Assembly (NCBI GenBank): GCA_964625775.1
Contig: CAZVEH010000005.1
Span: forward strand, 1 to 63,693
Reading direction: 5' to 3'
DNA length: 63,693 nucleotides
DNA from: GCA-2786165 sp964625775
GTDB taxonomy: Bacteria; Pseudomonadota; Gammaproteobacteria; Legionellales; Legionellaceae
Shown: piece after piece, positions 53,393 through 62,392 of the stretch
Position numbering within the stretch: the stretch's first letter is position 1
Layout: each line of letters opens with the position of its first letter
Translations under genes and position numbers: made by a program
Notes under the pieces: generated by a model
Told to the model about the DNA's origin: nothing
Databases searched by the model: none
Seen by the model: only the letters and a program-made list of their open reading frames with translations

Positions 53393-53845
53393 ATGATAAT
53401 AGATATTGGGTTTTTAAAGACTAAAATCAAAGCCATTGAACCCAAGATTATCTGGTTTTTACTGGTTGGCGCATTTAATACGTTACTAGGTTTTGGTCTT
53501 TTTCCTATTATCTATTGGACGCTTGTTCCTTATCGTTCTCATTACATTTTGATGCTGATAGGTTGCCATATTACGACCGTATTAAATGCGTATGTGACTA
53601 ATAAATATCTGGTGTTTCGAACACAAGGTTTTAGTTCTTCAGAAATAGGTAAGTTTATTTTGTTTCACATCATATACTTTCTGGTTATGATTACTTTAGT
53701 CCCCATTTTGGTGCAATTTGCAAGTATTAATCCAGTTGTGATTCAATTTGGTATCAGTGTGTTTGTCGTGATTTGTAGTTTTTTTTGGTACGACAAGATG
53801 GTTTTTTTGTCAAAAAATAAGCAGAATCGATTTAGGGATAAATGA
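53393..53845 (+). CDS. GtrA-like small membrane protein (second)
   Basis: This 150-residue protein with four hydrophobic segments has the GtrA-type FLLVGAFNTLLGFGLFP first helix and the NAYVTNKYLVFRTQG loop. It is not a close copy of the GtrA-like protein at 36146. The proposed role is flipping a lipid-linked sugar made by the GT2 at 55764. The stop overlaps the next gene by 4 bases. Confidence 0.85.
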   Translation: MIIDIGFLKTKIKAIEPKIIWFLLVGAFNTLLGFGLFPIIYWTLVPYRSHYILMLIGCHITTVLNAYVTNKYLVFRTQGFSSSEIGKFILFHIIYFLVMITLVPILVQFASINPVVIQFGISVFVVICSFFWYDKMVFLSKNKQNRFRDK

Positions 53846-54774
53846 TGACTTATGAAGCTCGTGCGTGCTGTATTTGCGGCCCTGATGTACCCTCTCAGCA
53901 TGGAGTTAGCCCGCGTGAACCGGCAGAGCATTTAGCATTTGAGGTATTACGGAAACAATGGAGTGGATTTTTCAAAGACAAGGAATCGTCTAAATCTTTT
54001 TTTTCTTACCTACGTTGCGCGCGGTGCGGATTGCTTTTTTGTCCCACCTATTTTTCCGAGCAACAACTGAATAGTTTATACGAAAACATGTTGGATAATA
54101 CCGCCAGCGTAGACTTGTCGGCCTTGACGAAAACGCAATATGGTTATTTTAAAATGTTGGCGCCTTATTTGCAAAATCTTCAGGGCGATTATTTTGAGAT
54201 GGGACCTGATATTGGGTTGTTTACCAAATATGCGGTTGATGCTCGGAAATTTGACAAAATTTGGTTGGCAGAGCCCAATAAAGCTGTTTGGTCTGAGCTA
54301 AAGCATGCTATGGGCTCCCAAACGCATGCCCTTTTTTCAGATACTCTGGCGGAAGACCCTATTCCACCGCAAGCGTTGAGCGCAGCGGTGATGATTCATG
54401 TTTTGGATCATATGCTGGATCCACTGCAAGTGCTGACTCATCTTTATGAGAAAATGAAAAAATCCGCGGTTTTGATGATAGTGACTCATGATGAGTCTTC
54501 TATTTTAGCCAAACTATTGAAACACCGGTGGCCTGCTTACTGTTTACAGCATCCTCAACTGTACCAGCCAAGTTCTATGACGCAATTATTAGAAAAAGCA
54601 GGGTTCAAAATACTGACGATACAAAAAACGTATAATTATTTCCCCATGGGCTATCTTCTGAACCATTTGGTATGGGCCCTGGGATGGAAGAAAAAAGTAT
54701 TTCCTCCGCTCAATGGGATACAGTTGCCCCTTAAGCTAGGTAATATGATGACGATTGCAGTAAAACCGGAGTAA
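53842..54774 (+). CDS. Methyltransferase-like protein with N-terminal zinc module
   Basis: The 310-residue protein has CCICGPD and CARCGLLFC cysteine pairs flanking an insertion, then a Methyltransf_23-like domain. The SAM motif I region reads FEMGPDIGLFTKY, missing the usual G-x-G-x-G pattern, so SAM binding may be altered. HVLDHMLDPLQVLTHLYEKMK is the conserved post-motif helix. It shares the layout of the methyltransferase at 15784-16704. Activity is uncertain. Confidence 0.7.
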   Translation: MMTYEARACCICGPDVPSQHGVSPREPAEHLAFEVLRKQWSGFFKDKESSKSFFSYLRCARCGLLFCPTYFSEQQLNSLYENMLDNTASVDLSALTKTQYGYFKMLAPYLQNLQGDYFEMGPDIGLFTKYAVDARKFDKIWLAEPNKAVWSELKHAMGSQTHALFSDTLAEDPIPPQALSAAVMIHVLDHMLDPLQVLTHLYEKMKKSAVLMIVTHDESSILAKLLKHRWPAYCLQHPQLYQPSSMTQLLEKAGFKILTIQKTYNYFPMGYLLNHLVWALGWKKKVFPPLNGIQLPLKLGNMMTIAVKPE

Positions 54775-54779
54775 TTCTG

Positions 54780-55748
54780 ATGGTAATTAAAAAAACAAAA
54801 AACCAATTGGTAGAGCGCCTAAAAAGAGAAAATTTTATTTTTTCTGAGTTTAGCCTGGTGCATGAAGGTGATTATTCAGTGGCTGATGCGGATTGGAATT
54901 ATAAAGATATCCCTCATCTGCATTACGTGCATCAATTGGCAGAAGCGGCGCCTTCGTATGCGGATGATGACAAAATTGCTTCCATTGTTGTCCAAAAAAT
55001 CCCAGGTTTTACGATTCCATTGTCCGTATTTATATATGAAAACACCCCTACATCTCAGCTGTATTATACAGCTAGTTTTTTTTATATTTTGATCATCGAA
55101 TCGGTTTATACAGAATTAGGGCCTAATCGTACTCGTGTGACCACAACCTATTGCATTGGGGCTTCTAAGATTCTCAAATGGACTTTTCCATTTTTACGCT
55201 GGTTGATCAAACGTAATTATAAGGATTTGATGTCAACTGATATCCCGATGCGAGAAAGGCGAGGACAATTGCGCTCTTGGGGGTATGAGTTTTACAAAGA
55301 TGCGCCTACACACAGTTATGTAAACTCTACCAATATTCGCGTGGAAAATGTCATTCTGCCCGCAACGGCCAGTATGCCTGAATATGTTGAATTACAGCTG
55401 GAAGATATTTTGCCTGAGGAAGGAGAGTATTTTTGGGGCAAGGACGATGCTTGGGGACTGCGATTCGTGAGATCCTCCGACAAATTGAGAGTTTTTGCCA
55501 GAATGTGTCACCATGCGGGTGCCAGTTTGGATTTGCAGGTTTGTAAAGATCATCAACTACAATGCCCTTGGCATGGACGACTATTTTCTCCTTTGGCCAC
55601 GTTTTTGCTGAATCAAAATGGCTCACAAATGACAGATACCAAATTGCACCATATGACTTATGAGGCAGGGGTTATCTCATTAAAGTTGCATCAGGGTATG
55701 CCATTAAAAGCACCTTCTGAATCAGTTTGTACTACGGAAGAATATTAA
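54780..55748 (+). CDS. Protein with a C-terminal Rieske [2Fe-2S] domain
   Basis: In this 322-residue protein the Rieske motif CHHAGASL...CPWHG (C-x-H and C-x2-H) lies at about residues 242-263. The first 200 residues do not resemble the helix-grip catalytic domain of ring-hydroxylating oxygenases that I know. Rieske oxygenases normally carry the cluster at the N-terminus, so this order is unusual. No non-heme iron triad is obvious in the N-terminal part. It may be an electron carrier or an unfamiliar oxygenase acting on the glycan or its precursor. Confidence 0.75.
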   Translation: MVIKKTKNQLVERLKRENFIFSEFSLVHEGDYSVADADWNYKDIPHLHYVHQLAEAAPSYADDDKIASIVVQKIPGFTIPLSVFIYENTPTSQLYYTASFFYILIIESVYTELGPNRTRVTTTYCIGASKILKWTFPFLRWLIKRNYKDLMSTDIPMRERRGQLRSWGYEFYKDAPTHSYVNSTNIRVENVILPATASMPEYVELQLEDILPEEGEYFWGKDDAWGLRFVRSSDKLRVFARMCHHAGASLDLQVCKDHQLQCPWHGRLFSPLATFLLNQNGSQMTDTKLHHMTYEAGVISLKLHQGMPLKAPSESVCTTEEY

Positions 55749-55763
55749 CCAATAGGACGGAGC

Positions 55764-56696
55764 ATGCCTTTTATCAGTATCGTCACAGCTTGTTATAATG
55801 AAGAGTCTTGTATCGCTGAAGTTCATCGCCAAGTAAAAGCCGTGTTTGAACGGTTGCCACAGTACGAGTATGAACACATTTTTATTGATAACAGCTCAGA
55901 AGATGCAACCGTATCGATTTTGAAACAAATCGCAGCCGAAGATAAACGAGTGAAAATTATTGTGAATGTGCGTAATTTTGGCCATATTCGTTCTCCTATT
56001 CATGGGTTATTGCAGGCCAAAGGTGATGCCGTGATCTCAATCGTGGCTGATTTACAAGATCCGCCTGAGATGATTGCTGATTTTCTGCGAGAATGGGAAG
56101 CTGGGCATAAAGTGGTGATTGGGGTGAAAACTCAAACGCATGAAACGTTTATTCTAGGCGCAATCCGACGATTTTATTATAATTTGGTGACCAAGATTGC
56201 CAATATTAATTTGGTAAAAAACTTCACTGGCTTTGGTTTGTATGACAAGGTCGTCATGGATGCTTTAAGACAAATCAATGATCCCTATCCGTACTTTCGT
56301 GGTTTGATTTGTGAAATTGGTTATCCTGTGAAAACGTTATCTTATACTCAACCCCCGCGATTACGTGGGTTGAGTAAAAATAATTTTTACTCGCTGTATG
56401 ATATGGCGGTTCTTGGGATTACCAATCATTCAAAAATTCCAATTCGTTTGGCTATTTTTTCTGGGTTTGTTTTGTCTATCATGAGTTTTATTTTATCCAT
56501 TGCTTTCTTCGTTTTAAAATTATTGTTTTGGAAAGAATTCAGTTTAGGGGTAGCACCCATTTTGATTGGATTATTTTTCTTTTGTTCTATTTTATTGTTT
56601 TTTATCGGAATTTTGGGTGAATATGTTGTATCTATTCACACTCAAGTGCAAAATAGACCACTTGTGTTTGAAAAGGAACGAGTGAATTTTGAATGA
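55764..56696 (+). CDS. GtrB/DPM1-like family 2 glycosyltransferase
   Basis: The 310-residue protein has SIVTACYNEESCI, DNSSEDATV, VRNFGHIRSPIHG and VADLQDPPEM. Two C-terminal membrane helices and the VQNRPLVF tail complete it. This is the third GtrB-like enzyme of the window and may pair with the GtrA-like protein at 53393 and the large membrane protein at 49675. GGACGG precedes the ATG. Confidence 0.86.
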   Translation: MPFISIVTACYNEESCIAEVHRQVKAVFERLPQYEYEHIFIDNSSEDATVSILKQIAAEDKRVKIIVNVRNFGHIRSPIHGLLQAKGDAVISIVADLQDPPEMIADFLREWEAGHKVVIGVKTQTHETFILGAIRRFYYNLVTKIANINLVKNFTGFGLYDKVVMDALRQINDPYPYFRGLICEIGYPVKTLSYTQPPRLRGLSKNNFYSLYDMAVLGITNHSKIPIRLAIFSGFVLSIMSFILSIAFFVLKLLFWKEFSLGVAPILIGLFFFCSILLFFIGILGEYVVSIHTQVQNRPLVFEKERVNFE

Positions 56697-57702
56697 GATA
56701 GTTTGGCCGAATGATCTATGTGAACCTGTGATTATTACCTATAATCGTGCGCTTCACCTCGATCAAACCCTGGCTGCTTTTGCAGCGCTTAATGATAAAC
56801 AGATGATTTGCCATGTGTTAGACAATTGCTCCACAGATGACACGGCGAAAGTTGTGGCAGCCTGGCAGCGTCAATGGCCTGGATTACGATATCACCGCAA
56901 TGTCTATAACATTGGCGGGAATGCCAATATATTAAGAGCATTGGAACTGACTAACGCTACGTATGCTTGGGTGATTGGTGATGATGATGTATGGCATTTG
57001 GAGCACATCAAGCCTCTGATTGCGGCCTTGGCATCACAAAAAGCAGATATTATTCGTTTGGGGTGGTTGGTATCAGAGCAATTTGCAGGTATAACGGCTG
57101 ACGCGAGTGTTATTATGCAGCATGAGTCATTTTTCTTTGCTAGCCTGAGTATGATTTCTGCGACCATCATGCGACGCAGTATCATGGCAGCTCATTTGAA
57201 TTGGGCTTATCAAAATATTTGCTACTCATATCCACAATTGGTACCTCCCCTAAAAGCATTCCAAGAGCAAGCATTGACAGTCTGTAGTTTAAAACAAGCG
57301 GTGATCACGCATACCCCTAGCCAAGAGCCAGGCTACTTTTTAGGTGATTTGGAGTGGTATGTGGCTTGGTTTAAAACCGCACGTTTTTTGAAAGAAAAAC
57401 GGGATAAAAAGAGGTTTATTGCTGAGATTGCGCGATATATGATCCGCCCCAAGACAAGCAAGTTTTTAGAGTTTTGGTGGTTATTAAAAGTTGCTTTAAA
57501 TGCCAAAGCCCAGGGTATTTCTCAAGGATACTATTTGATTGAGTTATTGATGCTGGGTATAGGTTGGCGATTGAGACTCATTGGTTTGATCGTGATTTAT
57601 GCATGTTTTCCTGGGCGTGTGGCGCGTTGGATGAGACGTATATATTTTTATCTCAAAAAGAAAGAATGGAAGGAATTACAATATGATCGAACAAGATTAT
57701 AG
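56689..57702 (+). CDS. Family 2 glycosyltransferase
   Basis: The 337-residue GT-A protein has PVIITYNRALHLDQTL, DNCSTDDTA and WVIGDDDVWHLEHI. No strong membrane pair like that of GtrB enzymes is present. The most likely start is TTG at 56689, overlapping the previous stop by 8 bases, because no ATG precedes the conserved N-terminal strand; a GTG at 56719 is too late to be comfortable. It probably builds the repeat unit on the cytoplasmic side. It resembles the GT2 at 59092 in its GDDD motif. Confidence 0.78.
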   Translation: MNEIVWPNDLCEPVIITYNRALHLDQTLAAFAALNDKQMICHVLDNCSTDDTAKVVAAWQRQWPGLRYHRNVYNIGGNANILRALELTNATYAWVIGDDDVWHLEHIKPLIAALASQKADIIRLGWLVSEQFAGITADASVIMQHESFFFASLSMISATIMRRSIMAAHLNWAYQNICYSYPQLVPPLKAFQEQALTVCSLKQAVITHTPSQEPGYFLGDLEWYVAWFKTARFLKEKRDKKRFIAEIARYMIRPKTSKFLEFWWLLKVALNAKAQGISQGYYLIELLMLGIGWRLRLIGLIVIYACFPGRVARWMRRIYFYLKKKEWKELQYDRTRL

Positions 57703-57710
57703 TAGTTCTC

Positions 57711-59114
57711 ATGATTAGACCTAAATCGCTACCTGGTTATATGTCCGCCATAGCTCGCCTCTGCCATATCGATGGTGTATTGCGCTATGCACTAGGGACT
57801 CGAATTTGGCAAGCCTTGTCTGGATTGATTACCTTAGCTTTGATCTTGCGCTGGACGCAACCCGTGGAGCAAGGGTTGTTTTATACCTTTAACAGTATAT
57901 TAAATTTACAAATTTTCTTTGAATTAGGTTTGTCTTTTGTCGTACTACAATGTACGCCTCATTATTTTCAATCTTTGATGTGGGGCGAGGACAATCAGCT
58001 TTTAGGCGCAACGGAACAACGCGATACCTTTTTGGTGTTTGCGCGCAAAGGTTTGCGTTTATATGGGCTGATCGCTGTTAGCTTTGTGATGCTTATGATT
58101 CCAGTGGGCTGGTTCTTTTTTGGATTGCGCCAAGCAGACTGCTCCTCTAGGGTGTGGCTTGTTCCCTGGATATTATTGGTTTTAGGGACGGCGATTAATT
58201 TATGTCTCTCTCCCATTTTGGCCTTGCTGGAAGGAAGTGGCAAAATCCAGGAAGTGTATCGTTTGCGCTGGCGTCAGCTGATGATCGCTAATATTGTGGC
58301 TTGGTGTGTGTTTTTCCTGACCAATGCTTTATATCTGTCGGTGGTAAATGTTTGGTTAACGGTAGGTATCACCTGTTATTGGCTGTATAACACTCATAAA
58401 CAGTTCTTGTTGGCATTATTAAAAACGACTACGGATTGTATGCCATTCTCTTGGGCGAAAGAAATTTGGCCCATGCAATGGCGGATTGCCATTACTTGGA
58501 TGTCTGGCTATTTTATCAACCAAATATTCACGCCATTGATTTTTTATTATCAAGGCTCCGTGCTATCGGGACAAATGGGTGTGTGTTTGACGGTGATGAA
58601 TATGTTGGGTTTATTCGCCATCACTTGGGTGACAGTGCGTTCGCCGCAGATGGGGGACTTGGCTGCACGTGCCGAGCATCAACAACTAGATAAGGTTTTT
58701 TTAAAGGCTTTTTGGCAATCGATAACCATTTTTATAATGGGTGGGCTGAGTATGGGGGTGCTATTGTATCTTTGCCAAGGCCATGCGATCATGGCTCGAT
58801 TTTTGCCTTGGCAAGAAATTGTATTGTTACTGATAGCCTATTTATTTGTGCATGTTATTGGTGCTTTGTCTCTGTATATACGTGCCCATAAAATGGAATT
58901 ATTCACGCCGCTTTCGGTGATCGGGGCCTGTTTGGTGGCAGGTTGTGCCTGGGTTAGCGTGGTGAAACACGGTAGTTTGGGCGTATGTTGGAGCATTTTA
59001 GTCGTCAATGCTTGTTATGGATTTCCCACTGCACTATGGTTATGGATGAAATTTAAACGAAACGCGCATCAGCACGAGGAAAAAGAAGCCAATGTCTCCG
59101 AAGCTTACAATTAG
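57711..59114 (+). CDS. Wzx-like polysaccharide flippase
   Basis: The 467-residue membrane protein has about twelve hydrophobic segments. It begins RYALGTRIWQALSGLITLALILRW, typical of the first helix of MOP-superfamily O-antigen flippases. It moves undecaprenyl-linked repeat units to the periplasm. Its presence, with no ABC transporter pair in the window, points to Wzx-dependent export. Its ribosome binding site is weak, suggesting coupling to the gene before it. Confidence 0.75.
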   Translation: MIRPKSLPGYMSAIARLCHIDGVLRYALGTRIWQALSGLITLALILRWTQPVEQGLFYTFNSILNLQIFFELGLSFVVLQCTPHYFQSLMWGEDNQLLGATEQRDTFLVFARKGLRLYGLIAVSFVMLMIPVGWFFFGLRQADCSSRVWLVPWILLVLGTAINLCLSPILALLEGSGKIQEVYRLRWRQLMIANIVAWCVFFLTNALYLSVVNVWLTVGITCYWLYNTHKQFLLALLKTTTDCMPFSWAKEIWPMQWRIAITWMSGYFINQIFTPLIFYYQGSVLSGQMGVCLTVMNMLGLFAITWVTVRSPQMGDLAARAEHQQLDKVFLKAFWQSITIFIMGGLSMGVLLYLCQGHAIMARFLPWQEIVLLLIAYLFVHVIGALSLYIRAHKMELFTPLSVIGACLVAGCAWVSVVKHGSLGVCWSILVVNACYGFPTALWLWMKFKRNAHQHEEKEANVSEAYN

Positions 59115-60195
59115 TATTCCCACATGGAACAGAGCCGTATTTTTAAAAGAAAATGTCATGTCGATCATCGAGGGTATTCAAAAAGTACCGGAGGGTTCGG
59201 TAGAGCTCTTTGTTTCTGATAATGCATCTACCGATGAAACAGCTGATTTTTTGCATGACATAAGCCAGCAGTATGGGTTTGTGCGCTATATTCGACAACC
59301 CAAAAACATGGGAGCGAATGCTAATTTTTATACCGTTTTGAAAGAGGCAAAGGGAGCGTATGTTTGGTTGTTAGGCGATGATGATCAGGTGAACAAGGAC
59401 TGTATTCAGCAAATTTTGACAGATATTGACCGCTATCAACCGGGTGCGATGATTGGCGGAACAGAGCATGATGTTTCGGGAAAAAGGGTTTACTTAACAA
59501 AGATCAAAGAACACCTACTGACCGATCAACGTATATTATTAGACTATGATGGCTTTCATTTGGCAGGCAAAATGAGTGTGTTGATTTTTGCGAAAGCCGC
59601 TTTAGAACAAGTGTTGGATGAAGGTTGGGACATGATTCAACGCATCAATACCCCTTGGCCTCATTTGGTGTGGTTATTTAAATTATTAGCAAAGCAACAT
59701 TCATTATTAATTTTGCCTTACTCCACCAACTATATTGTGGAAAAAAATCGTTATAATTTGTTGCAATGCGGATCGGTGAGAATTGATTTGATGTTTATTG
59801 ATTATACTCACATGGTTCAAGCGGTTTTACCAGAATTTGAAACGGCCATTCAAGCCGGGATTTTGCAGCGTCTTGTTGATGGACGTCTAGGAGAGCTGGC
59901 TAAAATACTAGCCTATTCGACTTTTTTAAACACTTACGGGGATACTCTAAAAAATGCAACAGCCGCTTTAAAAACACTGCCGTTGTTTCGGAATCGTTGG
60001 AAGTTTTTTGTTTTCTATATGTTACCAGCGCTATTGCCGAAGTCGGTGCGTCGTATGTGTTTTATGTCTGTTTATGTGCTCATGCCGCGATGGACGGCTT
60101 ATCGCGATTTTATCGCGTATTTGAAAGCAGTGAACATATTGAAGCAATCAGCGGGTAATAGGGCAGTATTTAATAAAGAGTATTTGAATCAATAA
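59092..60195 (+). CDS. Family 2 glycosyltransferase
   Basis: The 367-residue protein starts with KLTISIPTWNRAVFL and contains SDNASTDETADFL, KNMGANANFYTVL and YVWLLGDDDQVNK. These are clear GT-A motifs with a GDDD metal site. It overlaps the flippase by 23 bases and is the last gene of the polysaccharide locus, convergent with uvrB. The sugar donor is unknown. Confidence 0.85.
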   Translation: MSPKLTISIPTWNRAVFLKENVMSIIEGIQKVPEGSVELFVSDNASTDETADFLHDISQQYGFVRYIRQPKNMGANANFYTVLKEAKGAYVWLLGDDDQVNKDCIQQILTDIDRYQPGAMIGGTEHDVSGKRVYLTKIKEHLLTDQRILLDYDGFHLAGKMSVLIFAKAALEQVLDEGWDMIQRINTPWPHLVWLFKLLAKQHSLLILPYSTNYIVEKNRYNLLQCGSVRIDLMFIDYTHMVQAVLPEFETAIQAGILQRLVDGRLGELAKILAYSTFLNTYGDTLKNATAALKTLPLFRNRWKFFVFYMLPALLPKSVRRMCFMSVYVLMPRWTAYRDFIAYLKAVNILKQSAGNRAVFNKEYLNQ

Positions 60196-60266
60196 CCAAT
60201 GAGCCTGATAGTGCTGATGGATTTTTACAGGGTATAGGTATGATAGGGGCAATTCCACTGATCAAT

Positions 60267-62282
60267 TCACTGTATTTTACTCATTTTCATACGCTCATTT
60301 AAGATCAAAATTTGATCTCGAATCACTGCGGCTTCTTCGAACTCCATGTTTTTGGCGTGAGTGAACATTTGTTTTTCTAGTTTGACGATCGTTTTTAACA
60401 TCGCTTCAGGGGACAAACCTTCAAAGCGTTGTTCCAGGGCGTTGGCACGTTTGGTTTTATTGGATTTACGTTGTCCAATATTGGCACCTTCCATGATATC
60501 TTGAACAGACTTTCGGATCCCTTGGGGGGTAATCCCGTGCTGTTGATTGAATTCGATTTGTTTGTTGCGTCGGCGTTGGGTTTCCGCCAGAGCGCGTTGG
60601 ATCGAGCCAGTTTCGCGATCAGCGTATAAAATAGCGCGTCCATTGATATGGCGTGCAGCACGGCCAATGGTTTGGATCAAGGATCGTTCAGACCGCAAAA
60701 ATCCTTCTTTGTCCGCATCCAAAATGGCAACAAGGGAGACTTCAGGCATGTCTAACCCTTCTCGTAATAAATTGATACCCACTAAGACATCAAATACCCC
60801 CAAACGTAAATCACGAATGATCTCCATGCGTTCAACAGTATCTATATCCGAATGCAAGTAACGTACTGCAATGCCCGCTTCGTGCAAATATTCGGTCAAA
60901 TCTTCGGCCATGCGTTTGGTCAATGTGGTGACCAAAACACGCTCGCCTGCCGCTTTGACCACATGAATTTCTGATAGCAAATCATCGACTTGGTTTTGTA
61001 TCGGTCGAATGGTGACCTCAGGATCAATCAGTCCCGTAGGTCTGACGACTTGTTCGGCAATATTGTCTGTATGTTCTAATTCATAGGGGCCTGGTGTTGC
61101 AGATACATAAATGGTTTGGGGTGAACGCTCAGTGAATTCTTCAAATTGCATAGGACGATTGTCCAGTGCAGATGGCAAGCGAAATCCGTATGACACTAGG
61201 GTTTCTTTGCGTGCACGATCACCGCGATACATACCGCCAATTTGAGGCACAGTCACATGCGACTCATCAATGATCAGCAGTGCATCATTGGGTAAATAGT
61301 CAAATAACGTGGGGGGTGGTTCGCCAGGAGCGCGGCCAGATAAGTAGCGAGAATAATTTTCAACGCCTGAGCAATAGCCTAATTCCAGCATCATTTCCAA
61401 ATCAAAGCTGGTACGTTGATTGAGCCTTTGCGCCTCTAATAATTTATGATCCGCTTCTAATTCTTTTAAACGATCACGTAATTCTTCTTTGACACAATCC
61501 ACGGTTTGTAAAATACGCTCTCTGGGTGTGACATAATGTGTTTTGGGGAAGATGGTTGCTCTGGGAATGCGCTGGATAATTTCGCCTGTCAAAGGATCGA
61601 ACTGCGCGATATTCACCACTTCGTCATCAAACAATTCAATCCGTATGGCTAGTTTTTCAGAGTCTGCAGGAAAAATATCGATCACATCGCCATGCACTCG
61701 AAACTGGCCGCGTGCCAAAGATTGTGGGTTACGCACATATTGCAACTCCGCCAAACGGCGTAGGATTTGACGTTGATCACAGCGCTCACCGCGTGAAACA
61801 TGGAGCAGCATTTTAAGATAAGAATCTGGATCCCCCAATCCATAAATGGCAGACACCGTGGCTACAATGATAGCATCTTTGCGTTCTATCAAGGCTTTGG
61901 TCGCGGACAAACGCATTTGTTCAATGTGTTCATTGATGGAGGCATCTTTTTCAATATACGTATCTGACGCTGGGACATAAGCTTCGGGTTGGTAATAATC
62001 GTAATACGATACAAAATATTCTACGGCATTGTCTGGAAAAAAAGATTTGAATTCACCATACAATTGCGCAGCTAATGTTTTATTGGGAGCCATGATCAAA
62101 GTAGGTCGTTTCATCGCTTGGATCACATGGGCGATACTGAACGTTTTTCCCGAACCGGTGACACCTAATAAAATTTGACGAGCCAAGCCTTGCTCTAGTC
62201 CAGAGATCAAGGATGATATGGCCGCCGGCTGATCGCCTGCAGGGGCAAAATCAGAGTGTATTTTAAATACAGATTTCATCAT
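60267..62282 (-). CDS. uvrB: Excinuclease ABC subunit B
   Basis: The 671-residue UvrB of nucleotide excision repair has Walker A GVTGSGKTF, the beta-hairpin YYDYYQPEAYVP that probes damaged DNA, helicase motif IIDESHV, YVSATPG, IGRAARH and a C-terminal UVR helix pair (about 630-665). The length is normal. It marks the right-hand end of the polysaccharide locus and is divergent from the aminotransferase gene. Confidence 0.98.
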   Translation of the reverse strand: MMKSVFKIHSDFAPAGDQPAAISSLISGLEQGLARQILLGVTGSGKTFSIAHVIQAMKRPTLIMAPNKTLAAQLYGEFKSFFPDNAVEYFVSYYDYYQPEAYVPASDTYIEKDASINEHIEQMRLSATKALIERKDAIIVATVSAIYGLGDPDSYLKMLLHVSRGERCDQRQILRRLAELQYVRNPQSLARGQFRVHGDVIDIFPADSEKLAIRIELFDDEVVNIAQFDPLTGEIIQRIPRATIFPKTHYVTPRERILQTVDCVKEELRDRLKELEADHKLLEAQRLNQRTSFDLEMMLELGYCSGVENYSRYLSGRAPGEPPPTLFDYLPNDALLIIDESHVTVPQIGGMYRGDRARKETLVSYGFRLPSALDNRPMQFEEFTERSPQTIYVSATPGPYELEHTDNIAEQVVRPTGLIDPEVTIRPIQNQVDDLLSEIHVVKAAGERVLVTTLTKRMAEDLTEYLHEAGIAVRYLHSDIDTVERMEIIRDLRLGVFDVLVGINLLREGLDMPEVSLVAILDADKEGFLRSERSLIQTIGRAARHINGRAILYADRETGSIQRALAETQRRRNKQIEFNQQHGITPQGIRKSVQDIMEGANIGQRKSNKTKRANALEQRFEGLSPEAMLKTIVKLEKQMFTHAKNMEFEEAAVIRDQILILNERMKMSKIQ

Positions 62283-62392
62283 TCACTGAGTAAAAGTACA
62301 AATATTACCATGTTTTGCGCCGATAGCTAGTATCTTTCTACTTTGGTACACTATGTGCTTTGTCAGAGCGAGCGCTTTTAGCTGGAGTTGTT

